From an uncultured Verrucomicrobiales bacterium (GTDB lineage Bacteria > Verrucomicrobiota > Verrucomicrobiia > Verrucomicrobiales > DEV007), in NCBI GenBank assembly GCA_943789025.1, contig CALSSN010000024.1, forward strand, positions 1-49,422: a DNA stretch of 49,422 nt, in the 5' to 3' direction. The notes under the pieces are model-generated. The model did no database searches and was not told the origin of the DNA. It worked only from the letters and a program-made list of their open reading frames with translations. The position numbers were made by a program, and so were the translations under genes. Position 1 is the stretch's first letter, and every line of letters begins with the position of its first letter. Shown in pieces: positions 25,904-36,255 of the stretch.

Positions 25904-26964
25904 TGATCCTTCAAACTATTACCTCCGCGTTTCCTGAAAGGCAGATGACGCAGATGGATGTGTGGGAGCTGCTGGGAAGCTCTAAGGCCCTTGAGCGGGT
26001 GAGTTCGGGCTCGGCCAGACTCCTTGAGCGGGTTCTGAAAGGTGACTCTGGCATCGACACCCGATCTTTTGGCTACCCAGATCTGGAACGGGTGTTTTCA
26101 GCCTCTCCGGACGATCTGGCGCGGGGATTTGAGGAGGCGGCACCTTGCCTGGCGGGCAGAGCACTCGAGAAGGCACTGGTGTCCGCAGGAATGGTGGCAG
26201 GCGATGTGGATGCTCTGTTTATCTCCACCTGCACCGGGTATCTTTGTCCGGGCGTGACCAGTCACGTGGCGGAACAGTTGGCCATGCGTGAAGATGCCTG
26301 TCTGCACGATCTGGCGGGGCTTGGATGTGCCGCGGCTCTTCCCATGCTGCGTTCTGCCGAGGGGTTTCTCGCGACAAATCCAGGAGCGACTGTGGCATGC
26401 GTGGCGGTGGAGATCTGTTCAGCGGCCTTTTATCTGGACGATGATCCCGGGCAGCTGATCAGTCTTTGCCTGTTCGGCGACGGCGCGAGTGCGAGCCTTT
26501 GGTCTGACGCAGGGCGTGGTTGGGCAGTGGATGGGTTCTCGAGCCTGCACCTTCCGCAAGCACGAGAAAAGATACGCTTTGTAAAAGAAGGGGGAGGGTA
26601 TTTGAAGAACAAACTCTCGCCTGAGGTTCCGGACTACTCAGCGAGAGCAGTGGAGAGAATGTGGGAAAGGTCTGAGGGGCTCCCACGGCTGAGGCCGGTT
26701 CTCCATGGGGGTGGGAGAGACGTTCTCACAGCGATCGAAATGAGATTGGGGCTTGCAGAGGACGCTCTCGCTGAGGAGAGATCGGTTCTTCGATCACAGG
26801 GAAATATGAGCAGTCCTTCGGTGCTGGTCGCGCTGGAGAGGAAAATTCAAAATTTTCAGGGCCAGGAGGGTGAAGGGTTTTGGCTATGCGGTTTTGGAGC
26901 TGGTTTCAGTGCGCACGCGGCAAATTTACGCGCACCCTCCAGCCACACGCAGTGCCAGGAGTAG
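25900..26964 (+). CDS. type III polyketide synthase (chalcone/alkylresorcinol synthase-like)
   Basis: A 354-residue homodimeric ketosynthase that extends an acyl-CoA starter with malonyl-CoA and cyclises it. The catalytic triad is in place: Cys143 in HDLAGLGCAAALPML, His269 in VLHGGGRDVL, and Asn302 in SQGNMSSPSVL. FISTCTGYLCPG and LFGDGASASLW are family blocks, and CGFGAGFSAH replaces the usual GFGPG loop. Length is slightly under the usual 380-390. The ATGA overlap with the flavoprotein and the preceding methyltransferase make a three-gene operon. The product cannot be predicted; bacterial relatives make pyrones, resorcinols or related lipids. Confidence 0.88.
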   Translation: MMILQTITSAFPERQMTQMDVWELLGSSKALERVSSGSARLLERVLKGDSGIDTRSFGYPDLERVFSASPDDLARGFEEAAPCLAGRALEKALVSAGMVAGDVDALFISTCTGYLCPGVTSHVAEQLAMREDACLHDLAGLGCAAALPMLRSAEGFLATNPGATVACVAVEICSAAFYLDDDPGQLISLCLFGDGASASLWSDAGRGWAVDGFSSLHLPQAREKIRFVKEGGGYLKNKLSPEVPDYSARAVERMWERSEGLPRLRPVLHGGGRDVLTAIEMRLGLAEDALAEERSVLRSQGNMSSPSVLVALERKIQNFQGQEGEGFWLCGFGAGFSAHAANLRAPSSHTQCQE

Positions 26965-27052
26965 CGCTTGCCCGGTGCTTACCGTGAAATCTCGTGGTTT
27001 GTCGGTGGTCGGCGCCTTGCCATCGGCGAGTGGCGGAGTAGGATTCTTTGCA

Positions 27053-27745
27053 ATGTATCGGGTGCAGAAAATAATGCTTGTTGCTTTGGCCTGGCTTGGA
27101 TCGATAACGCTGGCGTCTGGGCAGCTGAAGTTCGACGCGCTCACCCAGGAAATGGACGCCTCTCCTGAGGATGAGAAGATTCTGCTCAAGTTTTCCTTTG
27201 CGAATCCAACCGAGGAGGCGGTGCGGGTGAAGGGTTTGGAGAGTAGCTGCGGGTGCATCAAGGCGAGCAGTGACAGGGGGGTCTACGCGCCGGGGGAGAA
27301 AGGCACGGTCGAGGCGCTTTTTTCTCTCGGAAGCTTTATTGGAACCCACCAGAAGGTCGTCTATATGACCACTGAAGAGCCGGACGATCGGCGCTATAAA
27401 CTGACGGTAACGGTCAATATTCCGGAAGTAGTGACGATCGAGCCGAAGGTGAGCAAGTGGACGGTAGGCGGACCGATGGATGAAAAAGTCATCGATGTCC
27501 GGTTTATCGGCGACGATCCGATGCATATCCTGAACATCATTTCAACGCGCTCTCAGATCGTCTTTCGCACCGAGGAGGTCGAGGCGGGACGGCATTATCG
27601 GATCAGTCTGAAACCTGAGACCACCGAGGGTGCTCTGATGGGTGCACTGAAGATCGAGACGGACAGCGAGACGGCCAAATACCGCCGGCAACTCGCCTTT
27701 TTTACTGTCAGCCGAGAGCGTGGAAGACCGGTGGTGCGCAAGTGA
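27053..27745 (+). CDS. DUF1573 exported protein
   Basis: A 230-residue protein with an N-terminal hydrophobic signal (LVALAWLGSITLASG). The DUF1573 core is clear: FSFANPTEEAVRVKGLESSCGCIKAS, with the conserved SCGC, then GVYAPGEKGTVEALF, an Ig-like fold. A second similar domain follows at about residues 120-225. The family is found outside the cytoplasm in Bacteroidetes and PVC bacteria; its function is not settled. The ATG is 88 bases after the PKS stop. The rhodanese gene follows after 26 bases. Confidence 0.82.
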   Translation: MYRVQKIMLVALAWLGSITLASGQLKFDALTQEMDASPEDEKILLKFSFANPTEEAVRVKGLESSCGCIKASSDRGVYAPGEKGTVEALFSLGSFIGTHQKVVYMTTEEPDDRRYKLTVTVNIPEVVTIEPKVSKWTVGGPMDEKVIDVRFIGDDPMHILNIISTRSQIVFRTEEVEAGRHYRISLKPETTEGALMGALKIETDSETAKYRRQLAFFTVSRERGRPVVRK

Positions 27746-27771
27746 AGAGCGGGGAAGAGTAGCCAGCTACG

Positions 27772-28242
27772 ATGAGCGGAAAACCGAAGCGTGGCGCAAG
27801 ACGATGCGCATTCGAGGTTCTGGCCCTGCTACTTCTCTCCCTGCTGTTGGGCTTGGTGACACAAACTCTGCATCCACGGGCGCCGAGCTGGAGAATTACC
27901 TCGAAGCCTCTGGAGAAGCAGGAAATAGCACTTTCCGAGGTGGACGCGCGTTTCGGTGGCGATGTGTTGTGGGTGGATGCCCGGACGGAAGAGCAGTTTC
28001 TTGCCGGGCATATTCCAGGTGCCCTTCTTATCAACCCTCAGGAAGCGGCGACTCAGCTGTTCGAGAACTTCGACTCAATCAGGGTGGAGACGCGCCCGGT
28101 GGTGGTTTACTGCGCAGACTCGAGTCTCTCAGCCAGCCGGGAGGTCGCTGAATACCTCAGGGAAAACACCATCTTGAAGCCGATTTTTGTCCTCCACGGA
28201 GCCTGGCCCGTCTGGATCGAAAAAGGGAAATCTGTCGAGTGA
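27772..28242 (+). CDS. membrane-anchored rhodanese-like protein
   Basis: A 156-residue protein with an N-terminal membrane helix (about residues 14-30) and a rhodanese domain outside it. The domain starts VLWVDARTEEQFLAGHIPGA and has the active-site loop VVYCADSSLSAS with Cys114, followed by the GAWPVW end motif. The cysteine is consistent with sulfur transfer or persulfide handling. It follows the DUF1573 gene closely and the two are probably cotranscribed. It converges with sdhB. Confidence 0.85.
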   Translation: MSGKPKRGARRCAFEVLALLLLSLLLGLVTQTLHPRAPSWRITSKPLEKQEIALSEVDARFGGDVLWVDARTEEQFLAGHIPGALLINPQEAATQLFENFDSIRVETRPVVVYCADSSLSASREVAEYLRENTILKPIFVLHGAWPVWIEKGKSVE

Positions 28243-28293
28243 GGAGACCAGTTGACAGATGGAGAGATGGAGCGAGAACGCTGACGCGAGAGC

Positions 28294-29076
28294 CTAGAGG
28301 AGCGATTTTCTAGCGAAGGCAGCAGTGTAGCTGCGATTCAAGCGGGTGATCCACGAGCGGTCGATTTCTTTCGGACAGGCGGCCTCGCACTCGTACTGGT
28401 TGGTGCAGTTGCCGAACCCTGCCTTGTCCATCGCCTGTACCATTCCGAGCGATCGTGCGGTACGCTCGGCTTGGCCTTGCGGGAGGGAATTGAGTTGCCC
28501 TGCCTTGGCTGCGACGAAGAGCATGGCGCTCGCGTTCTTGCATGCCGCAACACAGGCACCGCATCCGATGCAGGCTGCCGCATCGAAGGCGGCATCCGCG
28601 ACGGGCTTCGGTATGGGTGTGTTGTTGGCTTCTGGTGCGGCTCCGGTGCGGACAGAGATGTAGCCTCCGCCACGGATGATCGAGTCAAATGCCGAGCGGT
28701 CGACGGCGAGGTCCTTGATGACAGGGAAGGCTTTGGCGCGGAAGGGCTCGATGTGGATGGTGTCACCGTCCTTGAAACTGCGCATGTGCAGTTGGCAAGT
28801 GGTAGTGGCTTTCTCTGGGCCATGGGCGACTCCGTTGATCACGAGTGAGCACATTCCGCAGATTCCCTCTCTGCAGTCGTGATCGAAGGCGACTGGGTCT
28901 TTGCCTTCGCCGATCAGGCGCTCATTGATGATGTCCAACATCTCGAGGAAGGAAGCGCTGGTGGGAATGCCGGGGGCGTCGATATCGACAAAGTGACCCT
29001 TGTCATCCGGGCCGTCCTGGCGCCAGATTTTGAGCGTGAGATGAAGAAGATTGGGCTGTCCTTTGATGCTGACCAT
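28294..29076 (-). CDS. sdhB: succinate dehydrogenase iron-sulfur subunit
   Basis: A 260-residue protein carrying the three iron-sulfur clusters that pass electrons from SdhA to the membrane. [17 protein letters not shown] binds the 2Fe-2S cluster, [15 protein letters not shown] and [16 protein letters not shown] bind the 4Fe-4S and 3Fe-4S clusters. The arrangement and the opening LTLKIWRQ match the non-classical type found in Bacteroidetes and epsilonproteobacteria. It is last in sdhC-sdhA-sdhB, 43 bases after sdhA. Confidence 0.95.
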   Translation of the reverse strand: MVSIKGQPNLLHLTLKIWRQDGPDDKGHFVDIDAPGIPTSASFLEMLDIINERLIGEGKDPVAFDHDCREGICGMCSLVINGVAHGPEKATTTCQLHMRSFKDGDTIHIEPFRAKAFPVIKDLAVDRSAFDSIIRGGGYISVRTGAAPEANNTPIPKPVADAAFDAAACIGCGACVAACKNASAMLFVAAKAGQLNSLPQGQAERTARSLGMVQAMDKAGFGNCTNQYECEAACPKEIDRSWITRLNRSYTAAFARKSLL

Positions 29077-29119
29077 GGGGGGATACGGAAAGTTGGGTTG
29101 TTCGAGTGACGGACGTTGG

Positions 29120-31081
29120 TTATTTATAGCTTCGCACAGCGAGCTTTACTTCTTCGAACTCAAGGTTCTCCTTGTGCAGCCGGGGGTGAGACGGGTCACC
29201 GGTATGTTCCCAGCCGGCTACATAAGCAAAATTTTCGTCGTTACGCTTGGCTTCACCCACCTCGCCGAGACCGTCTTTCTGATCCTCCTCGGTGTATTGG
29301 TGTTCGGCCCGGAAATGTCCTCCGCAGGACTCCTCACGGTGGAGGGCATCGATGCACATGAGTTCGGCAAAATCGATAAAGTCAGCTACCCGCCCCGCTT
29401 TCTCGAGTTCTGGGTTGAACGAGCTGACGCCGCTTTTCGGCACGCGCACATTGGACCAGAATTCTTCGCGGATTTTCGGGATTTTTGCCAGAGCGTCCTC
29501 GAGCCCTTCCTTGGTGCGTTCCATCCCACAATTGTCCCAACAAAGAAGTCCGACCTCCCGGTGGAAGGAGTCGACCGAGCGATCACCTTGGATGGAGAGG
29601 AGTTTTTCCAGGCGCTCAGTGACAGCTTTCTCCGCCTCTTCGAAGGCCGCGTGGTCGGTGGTGACCGAGCCGGGTTTCTGAGTGGCGAGGTAATTCGGGA
29701 GAGTTGCCGGGGCGACGAAGTAGCCGTCAGCAAGACCTTGCATGAGGGCGGATGCACCGAGCCGGTTGGCTCCGTGGTCTGAGAAATTGGCTTCTCCGAG
29801 AACATGGAGGCCAGGCAAGTTGGACATCAGGTTGTAGTCGACCCAGAGACCTCCCATCGTGTAGTGAACAGCCGGGTAGATGCGCATTGGGAGTTCGTAG
29901 GGGCTTTCGCCCGTGATGCGCTGGTACATCTCGAAAAGGTTGCCGTAGCGCTCTTCGATGGTGGCCTGGCCGAACTGGTTGATAGCTTCGGCGAAGTCAA
30001 GATAGACCCCTTGTCGGACGCCGCCGACTTCTGGTCCCACCCCGCGCCCTTCGTCACAGACTTCCTTAGCGGCTCGCGATGAAATGTCGCGCGGAGCGAG
30101 GTTTCCAAACGATGGATACTTTCTCTCGAGATAGTAGTCGCGATCTTCCTCGGGGATGTCACCGGGAGCCTTCTGAGAGTCCTCTTTGTTTTTTGGCACC
30201 CAGACCCGTCCGTCATTGCGAAGCGACTCAGACATCAGGGTAAGCTTCGACTGGTAGTCGCCGGATCGGGGGATGCAGGTCGGGTGGATCTGTGTGTAGC
30301 ACGGGTTTGAGAAGAGGGCACCCCGGCGGTGCGCACGGAAAGCGGCCATCACGTTGCATCCCATGGCATTGGTGGAGAGAAAAAAGACGTTACCGTAGCC
30401 ACCGGTAGCAAGGCAGACGGCATCTGCAGCATGACGGGTGATCGCTCCAGTTTTCAAATTCCGGCAGATGATCCCCTTGGCTTGGCCGTCGACAACGACA
30501 AGGTCGAGCATTTCCGTGCGCGGGTGCATGGTGACGTTGCCGTGTTCGATCTCCTTGCAGAGAGCGGAGTAGGCGCCGAGAAGAAGCTGCTGCCCGGTCT
30601 GCCCTCTGGCGTAGAATGTGCGCGAGACTTGGGCGCCACCGAACGAGCGGTTGGCTAGAAGACCTCCGTACTCCCGGGCGAAGGGGACACCTTGAGCGAC
30701 GCACTGGTCGATGATATCGACCGAGACCTCGGCGAGGCGGTGGACGTTGGCTTCGCGAGATCGAAAATCACCGCCTTTGACGGTGTCGTAGAAGAGGCGG
30801 TGAACCGAGTCTCCGTCGTTCTGGTAGTTTTTGGCGGCATTGATGCCCCCCTGTGCTGCGATCGAATGGGCGCGCCGCGGGGAGTCCTGGTAGCAGAAGC
30901 ATTCGACCTGGTAGCCGAGCTCAGAGAGGCTTGCTGCCGCCGAACCGCCAGCGAGTCCAGACCCCACAACGATGACTTTATACTTCCTCTTATTCTTCGG
31001 GTTGATGAGCTTCGACGCCATTTTGTGGCGGGTCCACTTTTCAGCCATTGGCCCCTCCGGAATCGCGGAGTTCATTGTCAT
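29120..31081 (-). CDS. sdhA: succinate dehydrogenase flavoprotein subunit
   Basis: A 653-residue flavoprotein that oxidises succinate. [21 protein letters not shown] binds [19 protein letters not shown] carries the region of the covalent FAD histidine; [11 protein letters not shown] and [12 protein letters not shown] contain active-site residues. The sequence is of the long Bacteroidetes type ([14 protein letters not shown] at the start). I chose the ATG at 31081 because AGGAA lies just before it; a longer ATG start 18 codons upstream is possible. The frame is intact over 2 kb. It lies between sdhC and sdhB. Confidence 0.95.
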   Translation of the reverse strand: MTMNSAIPEGPMAEKWTRHKMASKLINPKNKRKYKVIVVGSGLAGGSAAASLSELGYQVECFCYQDSPRRAHSIAAQGGINAAKNYQNDGDSVHRLFYDTVKGGDFRSREANVHRLAEVSVDIIDQCVAQGVPFAREYGGLLANRSFGGAQVSRTFYARGQTGQQLLLGAYSALCKEIEHGNVTMHPRTEMLDLVVVDGQAKGIICRNLKTGAITRHAADAVCLATGGYGNVFFLSTNAMGCNVMAAFRAHRRGALFSNPCYTQIHPTCIPRSGDYQSKLTLMSESLRNDGRVWVPKNKEDSQKAPGDIPEEDRDYYLERKYPSFGNLAPRDISSRAAKEVCDEGRGVGPEVGGVRQGVYLDFAEAINQFGQATIEERYGNLFEMYQRITGESPYELPMRIYPAVHYTMGGLWVDYNLMSNLPGLHVLGEANFSDHGANRLGASALMQGLADGYFVAPATLPNYLATQKPGSVTTDHAAFEEAEKAVTERLEKLLSIQGDRSVDSFHREVGLLCWDNCGMERTKEGLEDALAKIPKIREEFWSNVRVPKSGVSSFNPELEKAGRVADFIDFAELMCIDALHREESCGGHFRAEHQYTEEDQKDGLGEVGEAKRNDENFAYVAGWEHTGDPSHPRLHKENLEFEEVKLAVRSYK

Positions 31082-31179
31082 GGGGATTTCCTGCGAAGCT
31101 GAATGTGCTGCCATTTGATCGGGTTCGGTTGCCATCGGAAAGGGAAAGCTTGGTTGGGGAGCCTGGTCGGTCGGGGGAT

Positions 31180-31875
31180 TTATGCGACCCAGCCGGTAAG
31201 AACGGCGAGCGGGATCGAAGTGTAGCCAGCAAAAGTCAGCACGGAGAAGCCAAGCGCGATGCGGTCAAAGAGCTGGCGCGTGTTCGGCGTGGAAATTCCA
31301 AGCGTCTGAAACATGCTGCTCACACCGTGACTGAGATGCCACGAAAGCATTGCGATTGAGATGACGTAAAAAGTCGAAACCCAGACATTGGAGAAGCCGA
31401 GAATAAGCATGCGGTAAACGTCGAAATGACCCTCGGAATCGAGGGGGAGATCCTGGAAGCCGGCGCCGACCCGGACGGTGTAATGGAGGAGGTGGAAGAT
31501 GACGAAAGTGAGGATTAGCAGGCCGCTCAAGATCATCCACTTGGAGCCGGAGGAGGCCTTCTGAGTGACTTCCACAGCGTAGCGTTGTTCTCGGGCAGCG
31601 CGGTTTGCGCGGGTGAGAAGAATGGTGAAGTAAATGTGAGCCACGACCGAACCGAGGAGAACGCAGCGGGCAATCCAGATCGCACCGCCATGAAGGAAGT
31701 TGTGGAGGAAGGCTGCATAGGCATTGAGCGCGTCCTGGCCAGCGAAGACAAGAAGGTTTCCGGTGAGATGCCCGGCGATGAAGCCGACGAGGATCAGGCC
31801 GGTGAAGGCGACGATCCATTTTCTTCCGATCGAAGAAGCGAGGAATCCACAGAGGGAGTTAGCGGGAGAGGACAT
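31180..31875 (-). CDS. sdhC: succinate dehydrogenase cytochrome b subunit
   Basis: A 231-residue membrane protein with five hydrophobic helices (about 18-36, 60-80, 109-131, 153-176, 200-225). It is the single-chain diheme anchor seen with Bacteroidetes-type complex II. Histidines that could bind heme are in [34 protein letters not shown] and [14 protein letters not shown]. It is first in the sdhCAB operon; the start codon lies about 122 bases after the end of the antiporter gene on the same strand. Confidence 0.92.
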   Translation of the reverse strand: MSSPANSLCGFLASSIGRKWIVAFTGLILVGFIAGHLTGNLLVFAGQDALNAYAAFLHNFLHGGAIWIARCVLLGSVVAHIYFTILLTRANRAAREQRYAVEVTQKASSGSKWMILSGLLILTFVIFHLLHYTVRVGAGFQDLPLDSEGHFDVYRMLILGFSNVWVSTFYVISIAMLSWHLSHGVSSMFQTLGISTPNTRQLFDRIALGFSVLTFAGYTSIPLAVLTGWVA

Positions 31876-31997
31876 GAATCTTTGGAGATGGGAGGCAAAG
31901 TTTGCTTACTTAGTGCTAACGTGCAACGGCGGGTGCTGGATGACACTCGAAAATTTTTTCGCAGTAGAAAAGGGGAACGGGCGGGACGGGGCTCAGC

Positions 31998-33698
31998 TCA
32001 CGAAACCGTCAGCGCGGCGAGCACTGTCCAGAGAATGACTGCGAGAGCTGCTGCCACGCAGGACGGGAAAAGCTGGGTTTTAACATGGTCCATGACGTCG
32101 CAGCCGGTCGAGAGGCTGCTGAGAACGGTGGTGTCGGAGATGGGGGAGCACTGGTCACCGAAGACAGCACCATTGAGGATGGTGGCGAAGCAGATGGCGA
32201 GAAAGAAGGTGGGATCTTCGACTCCGGCTGCCTGAGTCGCAGCCAGGGCGAGGGGCAGGCCGAGGGGGAAGGCGAGTGCGAACGTCCCCCAGCTGGTTCC
32301 AGTGGAGAACGCCATGAAAATAGAGACTGCAAAAAGAATCGCCGGCAGCCAGACGAGGGGAATTGCCTCACCGAGAAGCTCAGAGAGGAAAACGCCGGCT
32401 CCCACCGCGCGCGAAAGCTGCCCGAGAGCAATGGCGAGGAGAAGTACGACGGCACCGCCCACGACACCTTTCATGCCGTCGATGATCGCGTCGATAGCGG
32501 AGGTCAAAGGCATGCCACGGACGATTGCGGTGAAAAAGCTGACCAGCATGGCGGTGCCAAAGGCCCAGTGGACATTCGGAGACCCCAGCCAGACAAAGGT
32601 GCCGATAGCGATGCCAAGAATCAGAAAAAGAGGTAACAGAAAATCGAGCACCCGAGGTGGATAAGGTGGCTCTTTTGAGCTTCCGAGATCGAGTGCGGCC
32701 AAGGGCTTGGCATCGGGGCGATCAAGGCCTTCCCCAGCCCTTGCACGACGGATCGACTCTTTCATCCCGCGGGTGACGAAGGGCAGTTTGTCGATGCTGA
32801 GCAGGAGGGTGAAAAGGATGGCGAGAATGGCGTAGAAAGAGAGCGGGATGGCGGAGAAGAAGAATTTTTCGCGGTCAGCTTCGGTAGCGAGGAAGGCGAC
32901 CCCGGGGATGAAGATCAGGCTGGCGACATAGCCAAGCCAGGCATTGAGAGGAATCAGGATGGCGATCGGTGAGGCGGTGGAGTCAACCACGTAGGAAAGT
33001 TCTTCGTGGCTGACGCGCTGGCGGTCGGCGATCGGTTTGACTGTGGTTCCGACCAGGACGGTGCTTAAGGTTCCTCCCTGGAAAAAGATGATCCCGAGGC
33101 ACCAGGTGACGAGTTTTGCCGAGACCGGGCCCTTGACAAGATTGCGGCTGGCCCATTCGGCGAATGCGCGGGCAGCGCCCGAGCGAGCCCAGAGCCCGAG
33201 AATCCCCCCGAGCAACCAGAGGTAGAGAATGACAATGCCGACTCCGCCTCCTTTAGTGATAGCCGGGATCAGGGCGGCACCTGTAATATCAAAATCTCCC
33301 ATCACAAGCGCGGAGGAAACAACGCCGCAGGCCAGGGCCGAAATGGGTTCGCGCAGTGTGAAGCACATCGTGAGCGCGAAGATCGCCGGAATGAGTGAGA
33401 ACGCTCCCCAGTGCCGCTGGGCTGAGATCTCGACCAGACCATCCTCCTCGTTGGCGGGCCTGACCCACTCTTTGGTCACTGCCGGCTTTTCGTTGAGTGT
33501 GGTGCCACGAAAAGCCCAGAGGGAAGAAGCATCTGCCGAGATGGTGTTTTCCGCTGTAATTGCACCTTCTTTGATCGTGAGGGTTTTAATCTGCCAGACC
33601 GGTGAGACGGAAAGTCCAACCCAAAGCGAGCCAATGGTCCCGATGAGAAAGAGCCAGAGCGAAGGGCGGGTGAGCTGGGGACGGAAAGAGTTGGTCAT
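31998..33698 (-). CDS. NhaC-family Na+/H+ antiporter
   Basis: A 566-residue transporter with ten or more hydrophobic helices. The stretches FFQGGTLSTVLVGTTVKPIADR, YVVDSTASPIAILIPLNAW and FSTGTSWGTFALAFPLGLPL match the NhaC/CitT-related superfamily, especially the GTSWGT signature. NATFG-like GAVFGDQCSPISDTTVLSS, a nearly universal NhaC motif, is near the C-terminus. An unusual soluble segment of about 60 residues follows the first helix, before the second. Na+ or another cation for protons is likely; the exact ion is uncertain. It follows aroB after 34 bases. Confidence 0.87.
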   Translation of the reverse strand: MTNSFRPQLTRPSLWLFLIGTIGSLWVGLSVSPVWQIKTLTIKEGAITAENTISADASSLWAFRGTTLNEKPAVTKEWVRPANEEDGLVEISAQRHWGAFSLIPAIFALTMCFTLREPISALACGVVSSALVMGDFDITGAALIPAITKGGGVGIVILYLWLLGGILGLWARSGAARAFAEWASRNLVKGPVSAKLVTWCLGIIFFQGGTLSTVLVGTTVKPIADRQRVSHEELSYVVDSTASPIAILIPLNAWLGYVASLIFIPGVAFLATEADREKFFFSAIPLSFYAILAILFTLLLSIDKLPFVTRGMKESIRRARAGEGLDRPDAKPLAALDLGSSKEPPYPPRVLDFLLPLFLILGIAIGTFVWLGSPNVHWAFGTAMLVSFFTAIVRGMPLTSAIDAIIDGMKGVVGGAVVLLLAIALGQLSRAVGAGVFLSELLGEAIPLVWLPAILFAVSIFMAFSTGTSWGTFALAFPLGLPLALAATQAAGVEDPTFFLAICFATILNGAVFGDQCSPISDTTVLSSLSTGCDVMDHVKTQLFPSCVAAALAVILWTVLAALTVS

Positions 33699-33732
33699 CG
33701 GAGAGGGTGCGCTCGTGGCAGGGGTGGGTAAC

Positions 33733-34818
33733 TTAGCGGAGGCTTTCGATGGCTTCGACCAGGTTTGCTTCGGTCACAGCGTCACTGAGAAATGCATTTC
33801 CCAGCGAGCGAAGCAGCACGAATCGAATCTGACCGTCGACAAATTTCTTATCGTGGGACGTTCGCTCGACGAGTTCTTTTGCGGTGATTTCGGGAGGCAG
33901 CGTGAGCGGAAGCTGGTAAGCGGCTAATTCCTCGGTGATGCAATCTGCTTCCTTCGAGTTCAGGCCGGAAAGCCGGCAGGAGAGGTGGGTCGCAGCAGCG
34001 AGCCCGAGTGAAATGGCTTCGCCGTGAAGCATAGATCCGTATCCGGCAGCCGATTCGATGGCATGGCCAATGGTATGGCCGAAGTTGAGGAGGGCGCGGG
34101 TTCCGCTGGTTTCCCGCTCGTCCTCTTCGACGATACGAGCTTTGATGGCCACGTTCCGAGCAATCAGTGGAGCGAGATTCTCGCGTGACCCCCGGGCCTT
34201 ACGGATGAGTTTGAACATGCCGGCATCGCGGATGGCGGCATGCTTAATGACCTCGGCGAAACCCTCGTTGTAGTCGCGGTCTGGAAGGCTTCTCAGGGTA
34301 GCGACGTCGGCGAAGACGAGTCGCGGTTGTTGGAAGGCACCGAGCAGATTCTTCCCTTCGGGTGTGTTGACGCCGGTTTTCCCTCCCACCGAACTGTCGA
34401 CTTGAGCGACCACGCTGGTGGGCACCTGAATAAAGGGAATGCCGCGGAAGAAGATGGCAGCGACAAAACCAGCCAGATCACCCACAACACCTCCCCCGAG
34501 CGCGACAAGTGTGCTCGAGCGATCGAGGCCGGCGCGGATCATCTGACGGCAGCAGTCCTCGGCGACGGCCATCGACTTGCTGGCCTCGCCCGCCTCGATC
34601 GTGATGCAAAATGGTTTGAAGCCTGCCTTGCAAAGACTTTCCTCCACTTTTTCGGCATAGAGCTGACCGACGTTGGAATCGGTGAGGACGGCGCAATGCC
34701 CGGGGGGTATGACTTGCGAAGCACTCACCCCGACGGAGGAGAGAATGCCATCCCCGACGACTACATCGTACTCGCGTCCAGGAAGCTGAACCGGGATGGT
34801 GAGTTTGGGATCTGGCAT
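33733..34818 (-). CDS. aroB: 3-dehydroquinate synthase
   Basis: A 361-residue enzyme of the shikimate pathway that cyclises DAHP using NAD+ and Zn2+. Seen are ALGGGVVGDLAGFVAA (NAD loop), FIQVPTSVVAQVDSSVGGKTG, the catalytic block GFAEVIKHAAI, and the metal histidines in NFGHTIGHAIE and LHGEAISLG. I chose the ATG at MPDPKLTIPVQL; an upstream TTG would add twelve unconserved residues. It sits between phoR and the antiporter gene on the same strand. Confidence 0.95.
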   Translation of the reverse strand: MPDPKLTIPVQLPGREYDVVVGDGILSSVGVSASQVIPPGHCAVLTDSNVGQLYAEKVEESLCKAGFKPFCITIEAGEASKSMAVAEDCCRQMIRAGLDRSSTLVALGGGVVGDLAGFVAAIFFRGIPFIQVPTSVVAQVDSSVGGKTGVNTPEGKNLLGAFQQPRLVFADVATLRSLPDRDYNEGFAEVIKHAAIRDAGMFKLIRKARGSRENLAPLIARNVAIKARIVEEDERETSGTRALLNFGHTIGHAIESAAGYGSMLHGEAISLGLAAATHLSCRLSGLNSKEADCITEELAAYQLPLTLPPEITAKELVERTSHDKKFVDGQIRFVLLRSLGNAFLSDAVTEANLVEAIESLR

Positions 34819-34899
34819 GGAATCCAACTGTTCACCAGTGGGGCGAAAGGGCAAACGCGAGCTTTGGGGAGAGTATGATTCATGCGTCGTGGCGACCAG

Positions 34900-36249
34900 T
34901 CAGACCTTCTTGTTTGGAGCGATCGTCACATTAGCCTCTGGAGGCAGGGCCTTTGGAAGAAAAATGGTAAAACGGGTCTCATGGCCAGGAGTGCTCTCGG
35001 CTGTGATAGTGCCGTAGTGGGCTTCCACGGCCCTCTTAACAATAGAGAGGCCGAGCCCGGTGCCACTGATAGTATTTTGTGAGTGGTGCTTCGCACCGCG
35101 ATAGAAGCGCTTGAAGATATAGGGTAGATCGCCACGTGGAATGCCCGTGCCGTTATCTGCAACCCAGATGCGGTGCCCGTCCTTGGCAGGTTGGATTCCG
35201 ATGGTGACCTTAATTCCGCCCTTCGGGTTCTCTTTAAGTGCGTTTTCAACGAGATTGATAAGAATCTGATCCCAGTAGAAACGGTCGCCTGCAATTTCGG
35301 AACCATCTTCGTGGGAGCAATCGATGGTGATGAGAGCATTGCGCTCATCGATAAGGTTGCCGAGACTGTCTATGACATCGCGGGCGCAGTCGTTGAAGTC
35401 AAATGTCTCAAGATTGAGGGTTTGGCTTGAGTCTTCGAGGCGCGAGATGGCGAGCATGTCCTCGACGATGCGGGCGAGACGTTGACCGTTTTTGGCCATA
35501 ACCTTGAGACAGTGTGCGGTCGTCTCACGATCGTCGAGAGGGCCGTCCTGGAGGGTTTCAATATATCCGTTGATGAGGGTCAGAGGAGTGCGGATTTCAT
35601 GGGAGGCATTGGCGACGAAGTCCCTCCTTACCTGCTCGGTCATGACCTCGTTAGTGATGTCTTGAATCAGAACCCAGCAGCCATCTTCGGGCGCATTGCC
35701 CAATGGGGATGCTTCGATCTTGTAGTTCCTAGTGGCAGGGGAATCGGAGTTTGGGCCGAATCCATCCAGAGTGATGTCGCCTGAAGCCTGCTGGTTTTCT
35801 TCAATCGCTTCCATGATGATGTCGACGAAGCGGTGGTCGAGGAAAGCCTCGATGGGGGAGAGTCCTGCGCCAACTTTTCTGAGAGGAAAAAGTTTCTGAA
35901 GTGAGCGGTTCCGGTAGGTGATCTTTCCGGTTCTGTTGACGAGAAGAAGTCCGAAGGGTACGCGATCGAGAAGGCTGGTCTGGAGCTTCATATCGGCGGC
36001 AGCCTCGAGGGCATCGGTAAGCTGCGACCGATGAGCGGCCAAGGGCCCTAGCGAGTTCTCGATAACCGGTGCGAGTCTGGCACGATCGTTTGTTCTTGTA
36101 GATGCCCGCTCGCGGCCAGTGCCGAAACGTGCAGTGATTTCTTCGGCAGTGGCACGAATACGTGCTCTGCTGATAGCAAGCCCTATGAGGAGCCCCGCTA
36201 AAAGTCCTCCGAGAGTTGTGAGAACCAGTCCGAGGGTGCCGTTCATCAT
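34900..36249 (-). CDS. phoR: phosphate-regulon sensor histidine kinase
   Basis: A 449-residue kinase with one N-terminal membrane helix (about 5-26), a PAS domain (VPFGLLLVNRTGKITYRNRS onward, about 115-225), the HisKA dimerisation block ANASHEIRTPLTLINGY with the phosphorylated histidine near 244, and a catalytic domain with NALKENPKGG, VADNGTGIP and GTGLGLSIVKRAVEAH. It starts six bases after the phoB stop. Its position next to phoB and opposite the pst operon makes it PhoR, which controls PhoB in response to phosphate uptake status. Confidence 0.92.
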   Translation of the reverse strand: MMNGTLGLVLTTLGGLLAGLLIGLAISRARIRATAEEITARFGTGRERASTRTNDRARLAPVIENSLGPLAAHRSQLTDALEAAADMKLQTSLLDRVPFGLLLVNRTGKITYRNRSLQKLFPLRKVGAGLSPIEAFLDHRFVDIIMEAIEENQQASGDITLDGFGPNSDSPATRNYKIEASPLGNAPEDGCWVLIQDITNEVMTEQVRRDFVANASHEIRTPLTLINGYIETLQDGPLDDRETTAHCLKVMAKNGQRLARIVEDMLAISRLEDSSQTLNLETFDFNDCARDVIDSLGNLIDERNALITIDCSHEDGSEIAGDRFYWDQILINLVENALKENPKGGIKVTIGIQPAKDGHRIWVADNGTGIPRGDLPYIFKRFYRGAKHHSQNTISGTGLGLSIVKRAVEAHYGTITAESTPGHETRFTIFLPKALPPEANVTIAPNKKV

Positions 36250-36255
36250 GTTGAT

